Origin: Podaxis mareebaensis
Lineage: Eukaryota > Basidiomycota > Agaricomycetes > Agaricales > Agaricaceae
DNA: 64,000 bases
Direction: 5' to 3'
Assembly (NCBI GenBank): GCA_018524725.1
Contig: JAEUWP010000320.1
Span: forward strand, 1 to 64,000
Each line of letters opens with the position of its first letter. The first letter of the stretch is position 1. Positions 33,111 to 43,409 of the stretch are shown piece after piece. The translations under genes and the position numbers were made by a program. The notes beneath the pieces were generated by a model. The model did no database searches and was not told where the DNA came from. It saw only the letters and a list, made by a program, of their open reading frames with translations.

Positions 33111-36100
33111 ATGGTATCTCCAGACAACACGTTCGCAAAACACACCCTCCTCGTCGCCAATCGTGGCGAAATCGCGGTCAGGATCCTACGAACAGCAAAA
33201 AAGCTAGGCCTACGCACCGTAAGCGTATACACACCCTCCGACGCTACCGCGCCACACGTTACAATGGCAGACGTCTCCGTGCCTCTACCTCTACCACCCT
33301 CACACTCAACCTCAACCAATCCCACTCAAAAAGCCAATTCGGCTTCCGCAACCGAAGGCACAGCATACCTTTCCCCAACTCCCATTCTCGAAATCTGTAA
33401 ATCGCAAAACGTCACGCTCGTACATCCAGGATATGGATTCCTTTCTGAAAATGCAGAGTTTGCAGAGGTGGTGGTGGATGCTGGGATGACGTGGTTGGGC
33501 CCGAGTGCGGAGAGTATGAGGGCTATGGGGATGAAGCATGAGGCGCGAAGTATTGTTCAGTCAGTCGGTGAATCTGAAGCGGGTGGTGGTTTGGAGTTGA
33601 GGGTTGTGCCTGGATCGGAGGGGTTGTTGAAGGATGCGGGAGAGGTGAGGAAGGTTGTGGGGAGGATTGGGTTGCCTGTGATTTTTAAAGCTAGTGCGGG
33701 AGGTGGTGGGCTTGGGATGGTCGTTTGTGAGAGGATGCAGGATCTTGCGGGAGCGTTTGAGAATGCGAGTGCGAGGGCCAAGGTGGGTTTTCAGGGTTTT
33801 TATCTGTTATGAAACTGAGCGCGTTTGTAGAGTCTCTTTGGTCATGATGGTGTGTTTTTGGAGAGGTATTTTCCGCGTGCTAGGCATATCGAAATTCAGG
33901 TATGCAGCCGCTTTTGGTTGTTGATTTGCAAGTTAAGATGGACTGCGTACTCAGGTATTTGGCGATGGTGAAGGAAACGTCGTACACATGGGAGAGAGGG
34001 AGTGTAGTGCTCAAAGGAGGCATCAAAAGGTTATCGAAGAATGCCCCAGCCCTTTCCTTGAGACCCATCCTGGTATGTCGTCAGTTTTATTGCTCCCAAT
34101 CCACAAACCGACGGGAACACACAGGTCTCAGAGAGAAGATGTGCGATGCAGCTGTTGCGGTGTGTCGTTCGATTCAATATGAATCTGCAGGTATGTCAGG
34201 CTATACGCTGCTCGAACATTAACACACAATTCTCATATCCACTTAGGAACGGTCGAATTCCTAGTTGATGATGAAACTGGTGCTTTCTATTTCTTGGAGA
34301 TGAATACCCGAATCCAGGTCGAGCACCCTATAACGGAAGTCACGTACAACAATCTTGACATCGTCGAAATGATGATCAAACATGGTATCGCCAAACGCGA
34401 AGGAGTACGCTCGCCCGTTGATATGAGTCAAACAACGTATGACAACCTTAGACGAACTGCGAAGGATGCAGGACAGGGATACGCACTGGAGGGCCGAGTG
34501 TACGCAGAGAATCCTGCGGAGGGATTTCTACCTTCTCCTGGATTGTTACAACATGTAGAATTAGAGGGGAGATTTGAATGGTTGAGGATTGACAGCTGGG
34601 TGAGCTGCTCATATCCCGTTCAGTGTGAAACGGACGTTAAAAGAGGTTAGATTTCGACAGGCATGCAGGTTACACCTCATTTCGATCCCCTACTTTGCAA
34701 AGTCATCGTCCATGGAAGCACCCGTGAGGAAGCAATATTGCGGTTCTTGAAAGCTCTTGAAGAGTGTAAAATCTACGGTCCGCCGAACAACATGGAGTAC
34801 TTGAGGGCTGTCGTAGCAAGCCCAGCACACAGAGCGGGTAAGGTCACCACGAGGTTTTTGGACAGCTTCAACTACCTTCCTTCGTGAGCTCATTTTCAGG
34901 TCCCTTGTATATGATACGAGTGACGAGACTACAGTGCCATGAAGGTGACTGCATCGGGCTTAGAGATGTCAATTCAGGATCTTCCTGGGCGTACAATTGG
35001 CAAAGGGATACCTCGTAGCGGACCGATGGATTTCATAGCCTTCTCCACTGGGAACCTCTTGGTCGGAAATAAGAAAGAGACGGAAGGGATTGAAATCATA
35101 GTTATCCCTGGAGTGCCCGCCTCCTTCCAATTTCTCTGTCCTGCCGTAGTCGCTGTTACTGGTAGGAGTGTGACCATTGCTGTGGACGGGGTGGAAGCGA
35201 GGATGTGGTCTGGCGTGGTTATTCCTGCTGGAAAAACTCTTCAAATCAAAGCAAAGACGGAGGACGAAGGGAAGGGCGGATTGAGGACATACCTTTCTGT
35301 CCGCGGTGGGTTTCCAAATGTGCCCAAGTACCTCGGCTCCAAATCGACTTCGATGGGTTTGGGTGGCTACCAGGTACGTGATCTCCGTGTGAGCTACACG
35401 GAATGTACTAACCCTCGTCAAGGGCAGGTCACTCATGATAGGCGACTACCTCACCTTGGAAACCAATGTATCTACCTCTATAGACGACACTCCTCTCACG
35501 CTGCCTCAAGAAATGATACCGACGTACCCACGAAACTGGACTATATACGTTCTCCCAGGACCCCAAGATGACGAAGAGTTTTTGACAAAGGACGGGATTT
35601 CGGGATTCTATGCTACTCGTTGGCAAGTCAGTCCCTCGAGCAATCGGATGGGAATCAGACTCGGGTCTTCGGAGAAGATTCAGTGGGCGCGAGCGAGTGG
35701 AGGTCAAGGCGGCGCACATCCGAGTAACATCCTTGATAATGCATACGCGCCTGGCTCTGTCAACGTAAATGGAGACACACCCGTTCTTTTGACTAACGAG
35801 GGACCGGACATGGGAGGATACGTGTGCTTGTGTACGGTGGCTACCGGAGAGTTGTCAGTATTTCGTCATTTCTTCATTTCACCGGGTCTCCGCAGAAAGA
35901 TGGGCTGAAACATTACAGGTGGAAACTCGGCCAGCTCAGTCCCGGGAGTAATGTGCAGTTTAGACGTATTTCGTATAGTACGGCCGTCGAGATTCAGAAA
36001 CACAACGAGAAATTCCTGGCCAAGGTCGAGGAGATTGTCTCCGGGCAACAAGGGGAACCCGCAATGGCGCTGTACAATGACACTCAACGGGATCAAGAAT

Positions 36101-38786
36101 ACTCCCCCAAGCTGTACCAAAAGCGCGAGTCGGAAAGCGAAAAAGACGCCTTCGTCTTGCGCCAGGTGTGTTTCACCAAATTTCAATCGCATAGAGTACC
36201 GAACCCAGCTTTCGTTCTAGGCGGGTGACTCGGCCATCCTAGCCGAGTTCGGGCCTATGGAGCTGGACCTCTTCACTCGTGCCAAGATTCAAGCTTTCAT
36301 GAATGGCATCAATGCGCAGAACATTTCTGGAATCAGGGACCTGTGCCCTTGCATTCGTTCTTTGATGGTAACACTTGGCTTACTACCCGCAATTCTGAAC
36401 TGATCACCTAATTGAATAGGTTCATTATGATAACAATTTGATCTCCCAATCTGACCTGGTCCAACGCCTCTTGGTGGTGGAGCAAGGAATCCGGATCGAT
36501 CTCACGCATATGTCATTCCCAAGTCGTAGGATCATACTTCCCATTGTTCTGGACGATCCCTGGAGCCGGGACGCAACACAGCGGTACATGCGTTCTATAA
36601 GAGAAAAGGCGGTGTACCTTCCGAGCAATGTAGAGTACCTTGCGAAGAACAATGGCCTCAGCGGATCAAAGGAAACCCTAGAAAAGCTATGGTGCGGGAC
36701 ACCTAAACACCGCTACTTTTGTGCAAACGAAAAAAAAAATTCAATTTTTAATATATTTCTTAGTTCTCTGGTAAAATAGCTTCTTTTGCTTGTCTGAGCA
36801 AATTGTCCAGAGGAATTCTTTTTTGGTCAAGAATTGACGGAGCTATTGTTTCGGATCCGCCTCACAATGGCCAGCTTACATACACATGTTCCAAATATGG
36901 TAACCATTTCCAAATCTGGAACAATCTTATCTTATCCACTAATCTAATATTCTGGCAGTGTTCTCAGGAACACGTCGATGGGACTTGTACTTGCGAGAAC
37001 TGAATGCCCGAACATGTAACTGTGCATCGCGTGCAGAAAGACCACCTCAATATGCATCCAGCCAGCGGAAAAAACGGTTCTGCCACTTCCGAATGAGTAG
37101 AGTATCAACCGAGGCAAGTACGAGCGGCATGTTCTCTTGCAATGTCGAGAATGTGTAGTCACAGTGCTCGCGAAGCCACCGCTTCACAGAAACACCACCC
37201 TCCCAATTGGTCTCCTCGCGCATGTATGGAGTGCCAACCCCCTTGTTGATTTTCACGGCCTCGACATCCGTACTCGGTGAGTTCTCGCGCTCACTGATAT
37301 GCCTAAACTTTCGAGCATGGGCTGCTGAATTCACTCGCCAAGTCTTTTGGCGGCCCATTATGTGCAGGAGGTTCTGTGAAGATTGTAGTATTCTACGTGT
37401 CTGTGTGTTCGTCTGATCCTTGCAACTGAGATTTCAATGAATCGCACCAAACCCGGTTGCGACGATTATTTATTTTTATTTTATTTATTTTCGGATCTGC
37501 ATCCCCGCCGAGATGGCCACTGCACAAATGTAGCGGTGACTAGGTGTCCCGCACCATAGTATCATCGGATTGGGTAAGGTTGACGTTAAAAAGTTTACCG
37601 CATCATCCGACTAAACACCGCTTAAGATCGTACTTGGAGTAGGGTTCTACTTGGCGTGCCCGTTCCTTGTACCAGTGCGTCTCTGCTATGTAGCAGGGAC
37701 ATTCAACTCAATTGGACTCTAGGTCGATCCCCGGAGCAGGCTGGTGGGGCAAAAATTCAATCCATCACGTACCTTCACACCTCGGGTAGAAGCCACTATG
37801 CTCACACTCACACCCTTGACGGACTAACGGGTTCATAGGGCGCGGTTGGTATCGCAGGTCCTGTTACAGCCATTTACCCAGTTGAATCACCTGGGGGATA
37901 CCAACTTTTTGGCCGTTCGCTCCCAACATGGCAAACATGGGGCAAGGGTGAAAATTTCTCGTCAGATGTGCCTTGGCTACTTGAACCTTTTGACCAGGTT
38001 GGCTTCCACCTGAGAATCTGAAGTTGAAAGTGCTGACTGTAGCAAAGCTTCAGTTCGAGCCTGTGGATATTGCTACGTATGAAAAGGTTGTTTAATCCCG
38101 AATGAACACCAGCATGTTTGGCTCATCTTCATTCCAGTTCGAAAGGCTTTTTGAACAAGGTCGATATGCATTCAAGGTGAGCGAGATCCATAATAGCTGT
38201 GATGCCATTTGAGATGTTCCCAGATAGAGCCCACGGTCTTCTCCATGAGGGATTATGCTGCGTCGGTGGCTTCCATTGAGGAAGAAATAGCCAATTTTCG
38301 CCAGCAACAACAAATAGCTAGTGAAGCACAAGCTGAAAGGTAATTTCAAGAATTCGCCAATAACGAGTGTTGGAATTGACATAACTCTTCAGAGAGCGAA
38401 TGTTACTGTTGGAGTGGGAACACGACAGGGCAAGCCGAGCAAAACGTCCGCCGAGCAGTGCTGTGGAAGGTAACCGAATGTTGCGTCCTACTAAAATAAT
38501 TGACATTTTACTCACTCCACACATATCACTTTTATGGTGATCAGACCGTGACGTGAATACAGCTACAATAAGGGCAACGCTCTTCGCCTCAGTATGGAAA
38601 ATTTTGTGCAAAGTAGGCGACATGATAATGTCATCGGAAGAGCCCCTTCTTGTCCTTGAAGCCATGAAATCCGAGATTCCAGTGCGGCCAGACCCTGAGC
38701 ATGTTGGGAAAGTTATCAAGGCCTTTGGACCGGGGATGGGAGAAGGCGTACTCGTAAAGCCAGGAGACGTGTTGATTGTCTTGTAG
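33111..38786 (+). CDS. Urea-carboxylase-like biotin enzyme (BC + PxpC-like + PxpB-like + biotinyl), interrupted by a transposon
   Basis: Exons: 33111-33782, 33831-33899, 33955-34072, 34125-34190, 34247-34599, 34651-34883, 34935-35373, 35423-35853, 35919-36165, 36221-36367, 36420-36689 with 37559-37573 (split by the inserted element), 37627-37674, 37723-37785, 37839-37997, 38054-38086, 38138-38176, 38224-38339, 38393-38469 and 38545-38786. Without the insertion they encode 1,278 residues in one frame. Domains: biotin carboxylase ([14 protein letters not shown]-grasp loop [22 protein letters not shown]), PxpC/KipA-like carboxyltransferase domain (GIPRSGPMD), PxpB/KipI-like domain ([10 protein letters not shown]; later [20 protein letters not shown]) and a biotinyl domain with EAMKSE. 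There is no amidase domain, so unlike yeast Dur1,2 it is not a urea amidolyase. With PxpA next door, 5-oxoproline or a related amide is a plausible substrate; urea is the alternative. As it stands, reading through the element stops at 36,777-36,779, losing the biotinyl domain. Confidence 0.88.
36690..36725. repeat. Left terminal inverted repeat of the 867-bp element
   Basis: The 36-bp arm starts directly after the TA duplication and pairs with 37521-37556; mismatches are at repeat positions 17, 18 and 28. Confidence 0.9.
37047..37358 (-). CDS. Open frame inside the 867-bp element, function unknown
   Basis: A 103-codon frame starts with ATG at 37,358 ([20 protein letters not shown]) and includes [17 protein letters not shown] and [15 protein letters not shown]. 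It reads like a real, globular, basic protein rather than chance sequence, yet it lacks a visible DDE catalytic core. It is probably the N-terminal remnant of a transposon-encoded protein kept in an internally deleted copy. The opening MGRQK resembles the decayed transposase at 14,102, which may be coincidence. Confidence 0.4.
   Translation of the reverse strand: MGRQKTWRVNSAAHARKFRHISERENSPSTDVEAVKINKGVGTPYMREETNWEGGVSVKRWLREHCDYTFSTLQENMPLVLASVDTLLIRKWQNRFFRWLDAY
37521..37556. repeat. Right terminal inverted repeat of the 867-bp element
   Basis: The 36-bp arm is followed directly by the TA duplication at 37557-37558; it is the reverse complement of 36690-36725 at 33 of 36 positions. Confidence 0.9.
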
Positions 38787-39681
38787 TTTGCCAACTTGGA
38801 ATGTGATTTATTCGTAGTCCCTAATAACCACCTTCAATTGACAGTGATAGTAGTACTACGACTCGTTGACGAGCTCATAGGATGTATTTGGCTTCATATG
38901 CCATCGGGGTTAAAGGGCAACATAGCCAAACCATGGCTATTTTTGGACACTTCATCTCTGTTGCCTGGAACCAATTGCCGCTTTCGGCACTCCTAGACAT
39001 TGATCCTTATGGGCCTTCGAAACTTGCCTCTCGCATGTAACGAAGGGTACGTTGCTGCGAAGTTACATCGTCTCATGGTACTAAATTTATGCAGCAATTA
39101 TTTTGCTGAGATTTGGAGTTCCAAGGAGCTGGTCAATTCAAATTACCCCTGTTCCCAGATTCGGAGTGGAGTGAGACCCTTGTTAGCAGAGGTGCGCACA
39201 GAGCATGTCAAAGCTGCAAAAAATGACCACTGGTATATGACTATTCAACACTGGGTAACCAAAGTCCAGTATTGGCCTATCTTGCAGTCCCAGCCAAAAA
39301 GTTCAGTACCAGCAGTGGCCCGTCCGACACAATCCCAACTTACGGGTTTGCACGGACAGATGTCATGAATGAATGGCCTTCGGCGCTACTAAATTTAGCA
39401 CTACTAGTCACAACGCGATCAAGACTTCATCCTATGCTCCACCTTCACGATGAGATGTGAACCTGAACAGCGGCAAGGCTTCTCATGCTTACATCGCTGG
39501 GTAACCGACGGGCGTCGCTTTTCGCAGACAGCTACCCACACTTGAGAAACCACCAAAATGATTGGCAGTCGTAAAGCCTCTCCTATAGCAAATTTCTGGC
39601 GGAAATACCTCGACCTATGCTATAAAAGCTCAGCAATATCGGGGTCATAAAGGTACAAGGGATTTTCCTGCGAGATCCTCA
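38787..39681. other. Intergenic region with the laccase 1 promoter
   Basis: No gene is recognisable. It separates the carboxylase 3' end from the first laccase. The last 200 bp should carry the laccase promoter, with a TATA box at 39,621. Confidence 0.4.
39621..39628 (+). promoter_or_regulatory. TATA box of laccase 1
   Basis: TATAAAAG lies 61 bp upstream of the laccase 1 start codon, a normal distance for a fungal TATA box with a short leader. Confidence 0.6.
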
Positions 39682-41850
39682 ATGGTTCATCTCTCTCTTG
39701 GAACGCTCCTCGGTCTCCTGCCTTTGGCATTTGCTGCCACTCGCCACTTTGACTTCACGGTCAACAATGCTCGCGTCAGTCCTGACGGCTTTGAACGAGA
39801 GTAAGCCGAATTACAGTCTACATGTTTCGCGGATACCTGACGTTATTCAAGTGCCGTATTGATCAATGGCCAATACCCTGGACCTCTTATTGCGATCAAC
39901 AAGGGCGACGATGTTGTGATTCCCACTCACAATCAACTCAGCGACCCTTTGATGAGACGCAGCACTTCCATTGTAAACACTTTTGCAACCTATTCGGACG
40001 CCATACTAATCAATATGATAGCACTGGCATGGTTTCTTCCAACCTCGTACCTCTGACATGGACGGTCCTGCCTTCGTGAATCAATGTCCTATTCCTCCTA
40101 ATACGACATTTACCTATGAATTTGGCGTCCACAATCAAAGTGGAAAGTGAGTTTTTTCAACGCGCGCATCAGCAAGGTTTATTGACAGCACCTCCGTAGC
40201 TTCTGGTACCACTCTCATTTGTCCACTCAATATTGTGACGGCCTTCGAGGCGCCTTCGTAGTATACAGTAGGTCCTTCTATACGACCCAATCGTTGCAAT
40301 TGCTGAACCCTAACAAGATCCTGATGATCCTCTAAAGGATCTATATGACGTGGATGACGAGGGCACCATCATCACGTTGTCTGATTGGTACCATGTCTTG
40401 GCCCCTGCTGGTACCAATGACTTCTTCTCCACCGGCATTGTCCCGTACGTAGGATGTCCACCTACGACATTGCTGTAGTTTTGAAGAATTATTTAAATAG
40501 CGTCCCCGACTCAGGGCTGATCAACGGCGTAGGAAGGTTTAACGGAGGCCCCGAAGGTAAGGCTGAGGATGTTGGCATACCGTTGCTTGCTGACAATTGC
40601 TTCAGTTCCATTCGCCGTGGTCAACGTAGAGCAAGGCAAGAGGTACCGCCTGCGCATTTTCGCTCTCTCTTGTCGTCCTTTCTTCACTTTCTCTATCGAC
40701 GGCCACAACATTACCTTCATAGAGGCTGACGGTATCGAACACGATCCCGTCGAGGTTCAGAACATCGACGTCTACGCTGCCCAACGTGTCTCTGCCATCC
40801 TGAATGCCAATCAACCTGTCAATAACTACTGGATCCGCGCTCCTCCCACCGGTGGTAGCCCGGCTAATAATCCAAACTGTGGGTTGATAGTTCTCAATCA
40901 TTGATGCACCGCTGAACCCTCACTTCAGTTAACCCGAACCTCACTCTCGCCATCTTGCGCTATAAGGGTGCAGCGGATGAGGAGCCCACTACTGTCAACG
41001 TTCCTGGTCATAAATTGCTCGACCAAGAGATGCACGTAAGTTCTGGAATATCTGCGTGGGTTTCGTGCTCTTATATGCTTTATAGCCCATCGCAGAAGAG
41101 GGTCCAGGTAAACTCGGAGATGGTCCTCCCGATGTTGCCATAACTCTTAACATCGCTCAGGTAAATTGCCCTAGAAACGCACCTTCCAGATGCTTACATC
41201 CAATTCAGCCCAACCCTCCTTTCTTCGATATCAACGGCATTTCTTACATCTCGCCCTCTGTCCCTGTTCTCCTTCAAATCCTCAGTGGCGCTAAGCAACC
41301 TCAGGATCTCCTTCCGTCCGAGCAGGTCTTCGTCGTTCCTAGGAATGCTTTGATCCAGGTGACGATTCCCGGTACCGGGGCACATCCATTCCACTGTATG
41401 TCGTTCTTTATTATATCCGTGTGCGCCTCCGCTGAATGACTTTCTCCAGTGCACGGCCACGCCTTCGATGTTGTTCTCCCTTCGAACGATGACACTTTCA
41501 ACTTCGTGAAGTAAGCCTATATCTGATGTCAAGATACCTTTTTTTCTAACAGTCTCAAGCCCCCTTCGTCGCGACGTATACCCAATTAACGGTGGAAACA
41601 CCACTTTCCGATTCTGTAAGCTGTCGCCCTGTTAGTGGAATATCCTTCAACTAACACTGTGCCAGTCACCGACAACCCAGGAGCCTGGTTCTTGCATTGC
41701 CACATTGATTGGCATCTTGAAGCCGGTCTCGCCATCGTCTTTGCCGAAGCTCCTGAGGACAACGTCAGCGGGCCGGCAAGCCAGATTACACCACAAGATT
41801 GGAAAGACTTGTGCCCGATGTATAACGACCTCGACCCCGAATTCCAGTGA
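39682..41850 (+). CDS. lcc: Laccase 1 (multicopper oxidase)
   Basis: Thirteen exons: 39682-39800, 39852-39972, 40022-40146, 40200-40267, 40318-40444, 40501-40556, 40606-40878, 40929-41035, 41086-41160, 41209-41395, 41450-41510, 41560-41615 and 41666-41850. All phases agree, giving 519 residues including a signal peptide ([18 protein letters not shown]). All four copper-binding motifs are complete: HWHGFFQ, HSHLSTQ, HPFHLHGHAF and [12 protein letters not shown]. The residue ten after the T1 Cys is Leu, which places it among laccases of medium redox potential (class 2). Laccases oxidise phenols with reduction of oxygen to water; in agarics they act in lignin breakdown, pigmentation or fruiting. 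First of three tandem copies in the same orientation. Confidence 0.96.
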
Positions 41851-43409
41851 AAGGCTAGTAATAGTCACTTTCCACTTGTGTCATACATCGTATGCACTGA
41901 TGTCCTCTGTGCTACGGGTAGATAAGAAATGTGTTAAATGATATAAGGTTTTCGAATCGTTAATGCAGGTCTTCGAGGCCTTTCGCTTTTGAGGTCGGTC
42001 CTGAGCCCTGAGTCGGAACCCATGCGTGGACGAGTTAAAGCTTTTTCCTCTCATGCTTCCGCGCAAGATCTGTGGCATCAGACAGAACTTAGACTCGTCT
42101 TTTTAGATCCATGGGTATCGCACCCCGGGAGCATGGAACCGCAACAAAAGGAGCAGGTAAGTCTCAGTAGCAGCGGATGCCTTTACGGAACGGTCCCAGA
42201 GGATCAAAAATCGCTGTTCTCGGATTGGAGTGCAAGCGCAAAGGGAGAGTTATTTTTGTTGCGTCCCGAGTCACTTCTCCCACTGGCGGAAGCCGTGAGA
42301 ATAATCCAAATCTCGAGCGCTAGGGTGAAAATATGCGAGCATGAACGAACATATGTAAGTTATGGCACTAGTAAAAAGCTTGAACGGCGTCGCGACTGCT
42401 CGATCCTGAATGTTCGGTTCAGTTTGCACTTAATTGATCGGGTGAGACGTATATCGAAGTGGAGCTTAATTATACATCACCAACCAACAGGATCTGAATT
42501 GTAAGTGTGGAAGAGGGGCTTATTCGTAGGTGTGTGGGTGTGGGAAACGTGGGAGATTGATGCGTTCCTCACCGACTCGGGTCCTCAACCAGAGAGTGCA
42601 TATACAAGCCACCCCATTGGGCATTGAGCCCTCGGTTGCAGGCGCACAATGTCAGCGCTGACCTGACTCAGAACGCTGTGGTACTCTCAACCACACTTTG
42701 TGGGAAGGTCTACCGGTCATCCAGTAGCGAGACGCAGATTGTCTCCCCTCAGATTCGAGTAGCCCCAAGGATTCTGTTAATCATGGTCGTCCGCCAAATG
42801 GACTCAGCCAAGACACTGATCGAGACACACTTTTTTTTTATCTTGCGCATATTTTGCAGCGAAACTCCACCCAAGGGGGTTCGGCAGCGGGATCCAGATC
42901 GAGGAGTCCGGCCCCACCACGGGGGGTCTTCGGTATCCGCGAGCGGGGGGTCTATGAAGGAGCGTACCAAAAGGGGAAGGCGGTTCTTGATAGGTGCTCT
43001 ACTTGGCTCTGCTGTCCACCAGCGTCCAATTCCTTCACTAGTCAACAGTGCAGAACCAACAGCTGCGGATGGCTGCAATGCATACACCTGTATTTTCCAG
43101 GACTTTTGAGCACATAGGTGGGTAAGCTTCTCGGTATTTATGGCATAGATTCACAAGCTGACAGGCTGTTCATCACCGGACACAAAACCACCTCTATCCC
43201 TTGGTGTCAACACGACATGGGATTATGCCATGTGCGTTCACATTTGTGCGAGAATGCTTATAGACTTCGCCTCACTGGTTCACCGGTTACCCACAGACTT
43301 TCGAGTTGGCTGGTCCAAAGACACGAACACGCAAAAATAGCTCGAGGGTATTGTTATATAAGACCTTACATCCTTGCCTAAGCTTCAGGTCATTTTTGCG
43401 ACTGTCGCA
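41851..43409. other. Intergenic region between laccases 1 and 2
   Basis: A 171-codon frame (41,989-42,504) and others up to 161 codons are present but have no family likeness, signal or supporting introns. The part 42,830-42,960 holds a T run and then GC-rich sequence with short inverted phrases. The last 100 bp hold the laccase 2 promoter. Confidence 0.4.
43354..43361 (+). promoter_or_regulatory. TATA box of laccase 2
   Basis: TTATATAA lies 56 bp before the laccase 2 start codon, close to the spacing seen for laccase 1. Confidence 0.5.

Larger units (their letters stand above)
36690..37556. mobile_element. 867-bp TIR DNA transposon inserted in the carboxylase gene, TA target duplication
   Basis: The element begins TGGTGCGGGACACCTA and ends TAGGTGTCCCGCACCA. 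Terminal inverted repeats of 36 bp (36690-36725 and 37521-37556) match at 33 of 36 positions. It is flanked by TA at 36688-36689 and 37557-37558, the target duplication of Tc1/mariner-like (and some other) DNA transposons. At 867 bp with only a fragmentary open frame it is likely non-autonomous. Its interior is AT-rich near the left end. It sits inside exon 11 of the carboxylase gene. Well-preserved repeats and flanking duplication point to a fairly recent insertion. Confidence 0.9.

Noticed and set aside
33111..38786. Calling the carboxylase a full urea amidolyase (DUR1,2)
   Set aside because: No amidase (allophanate hydrolase catalytic) domain precedes the biotin carboxylase; the gene starts directly with the [11 protein letters not shown] motif, and the upstream gene is PxpA.
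41989..42504. 171-codon open frame between laccases 1 and 2
   Set aside because: No domain, signal peptide or intron pattern, and it begins just downstream of laccase 1; in a genome whose genes average many short exons, one long unspliced frame with no family likeness is more likely chance.
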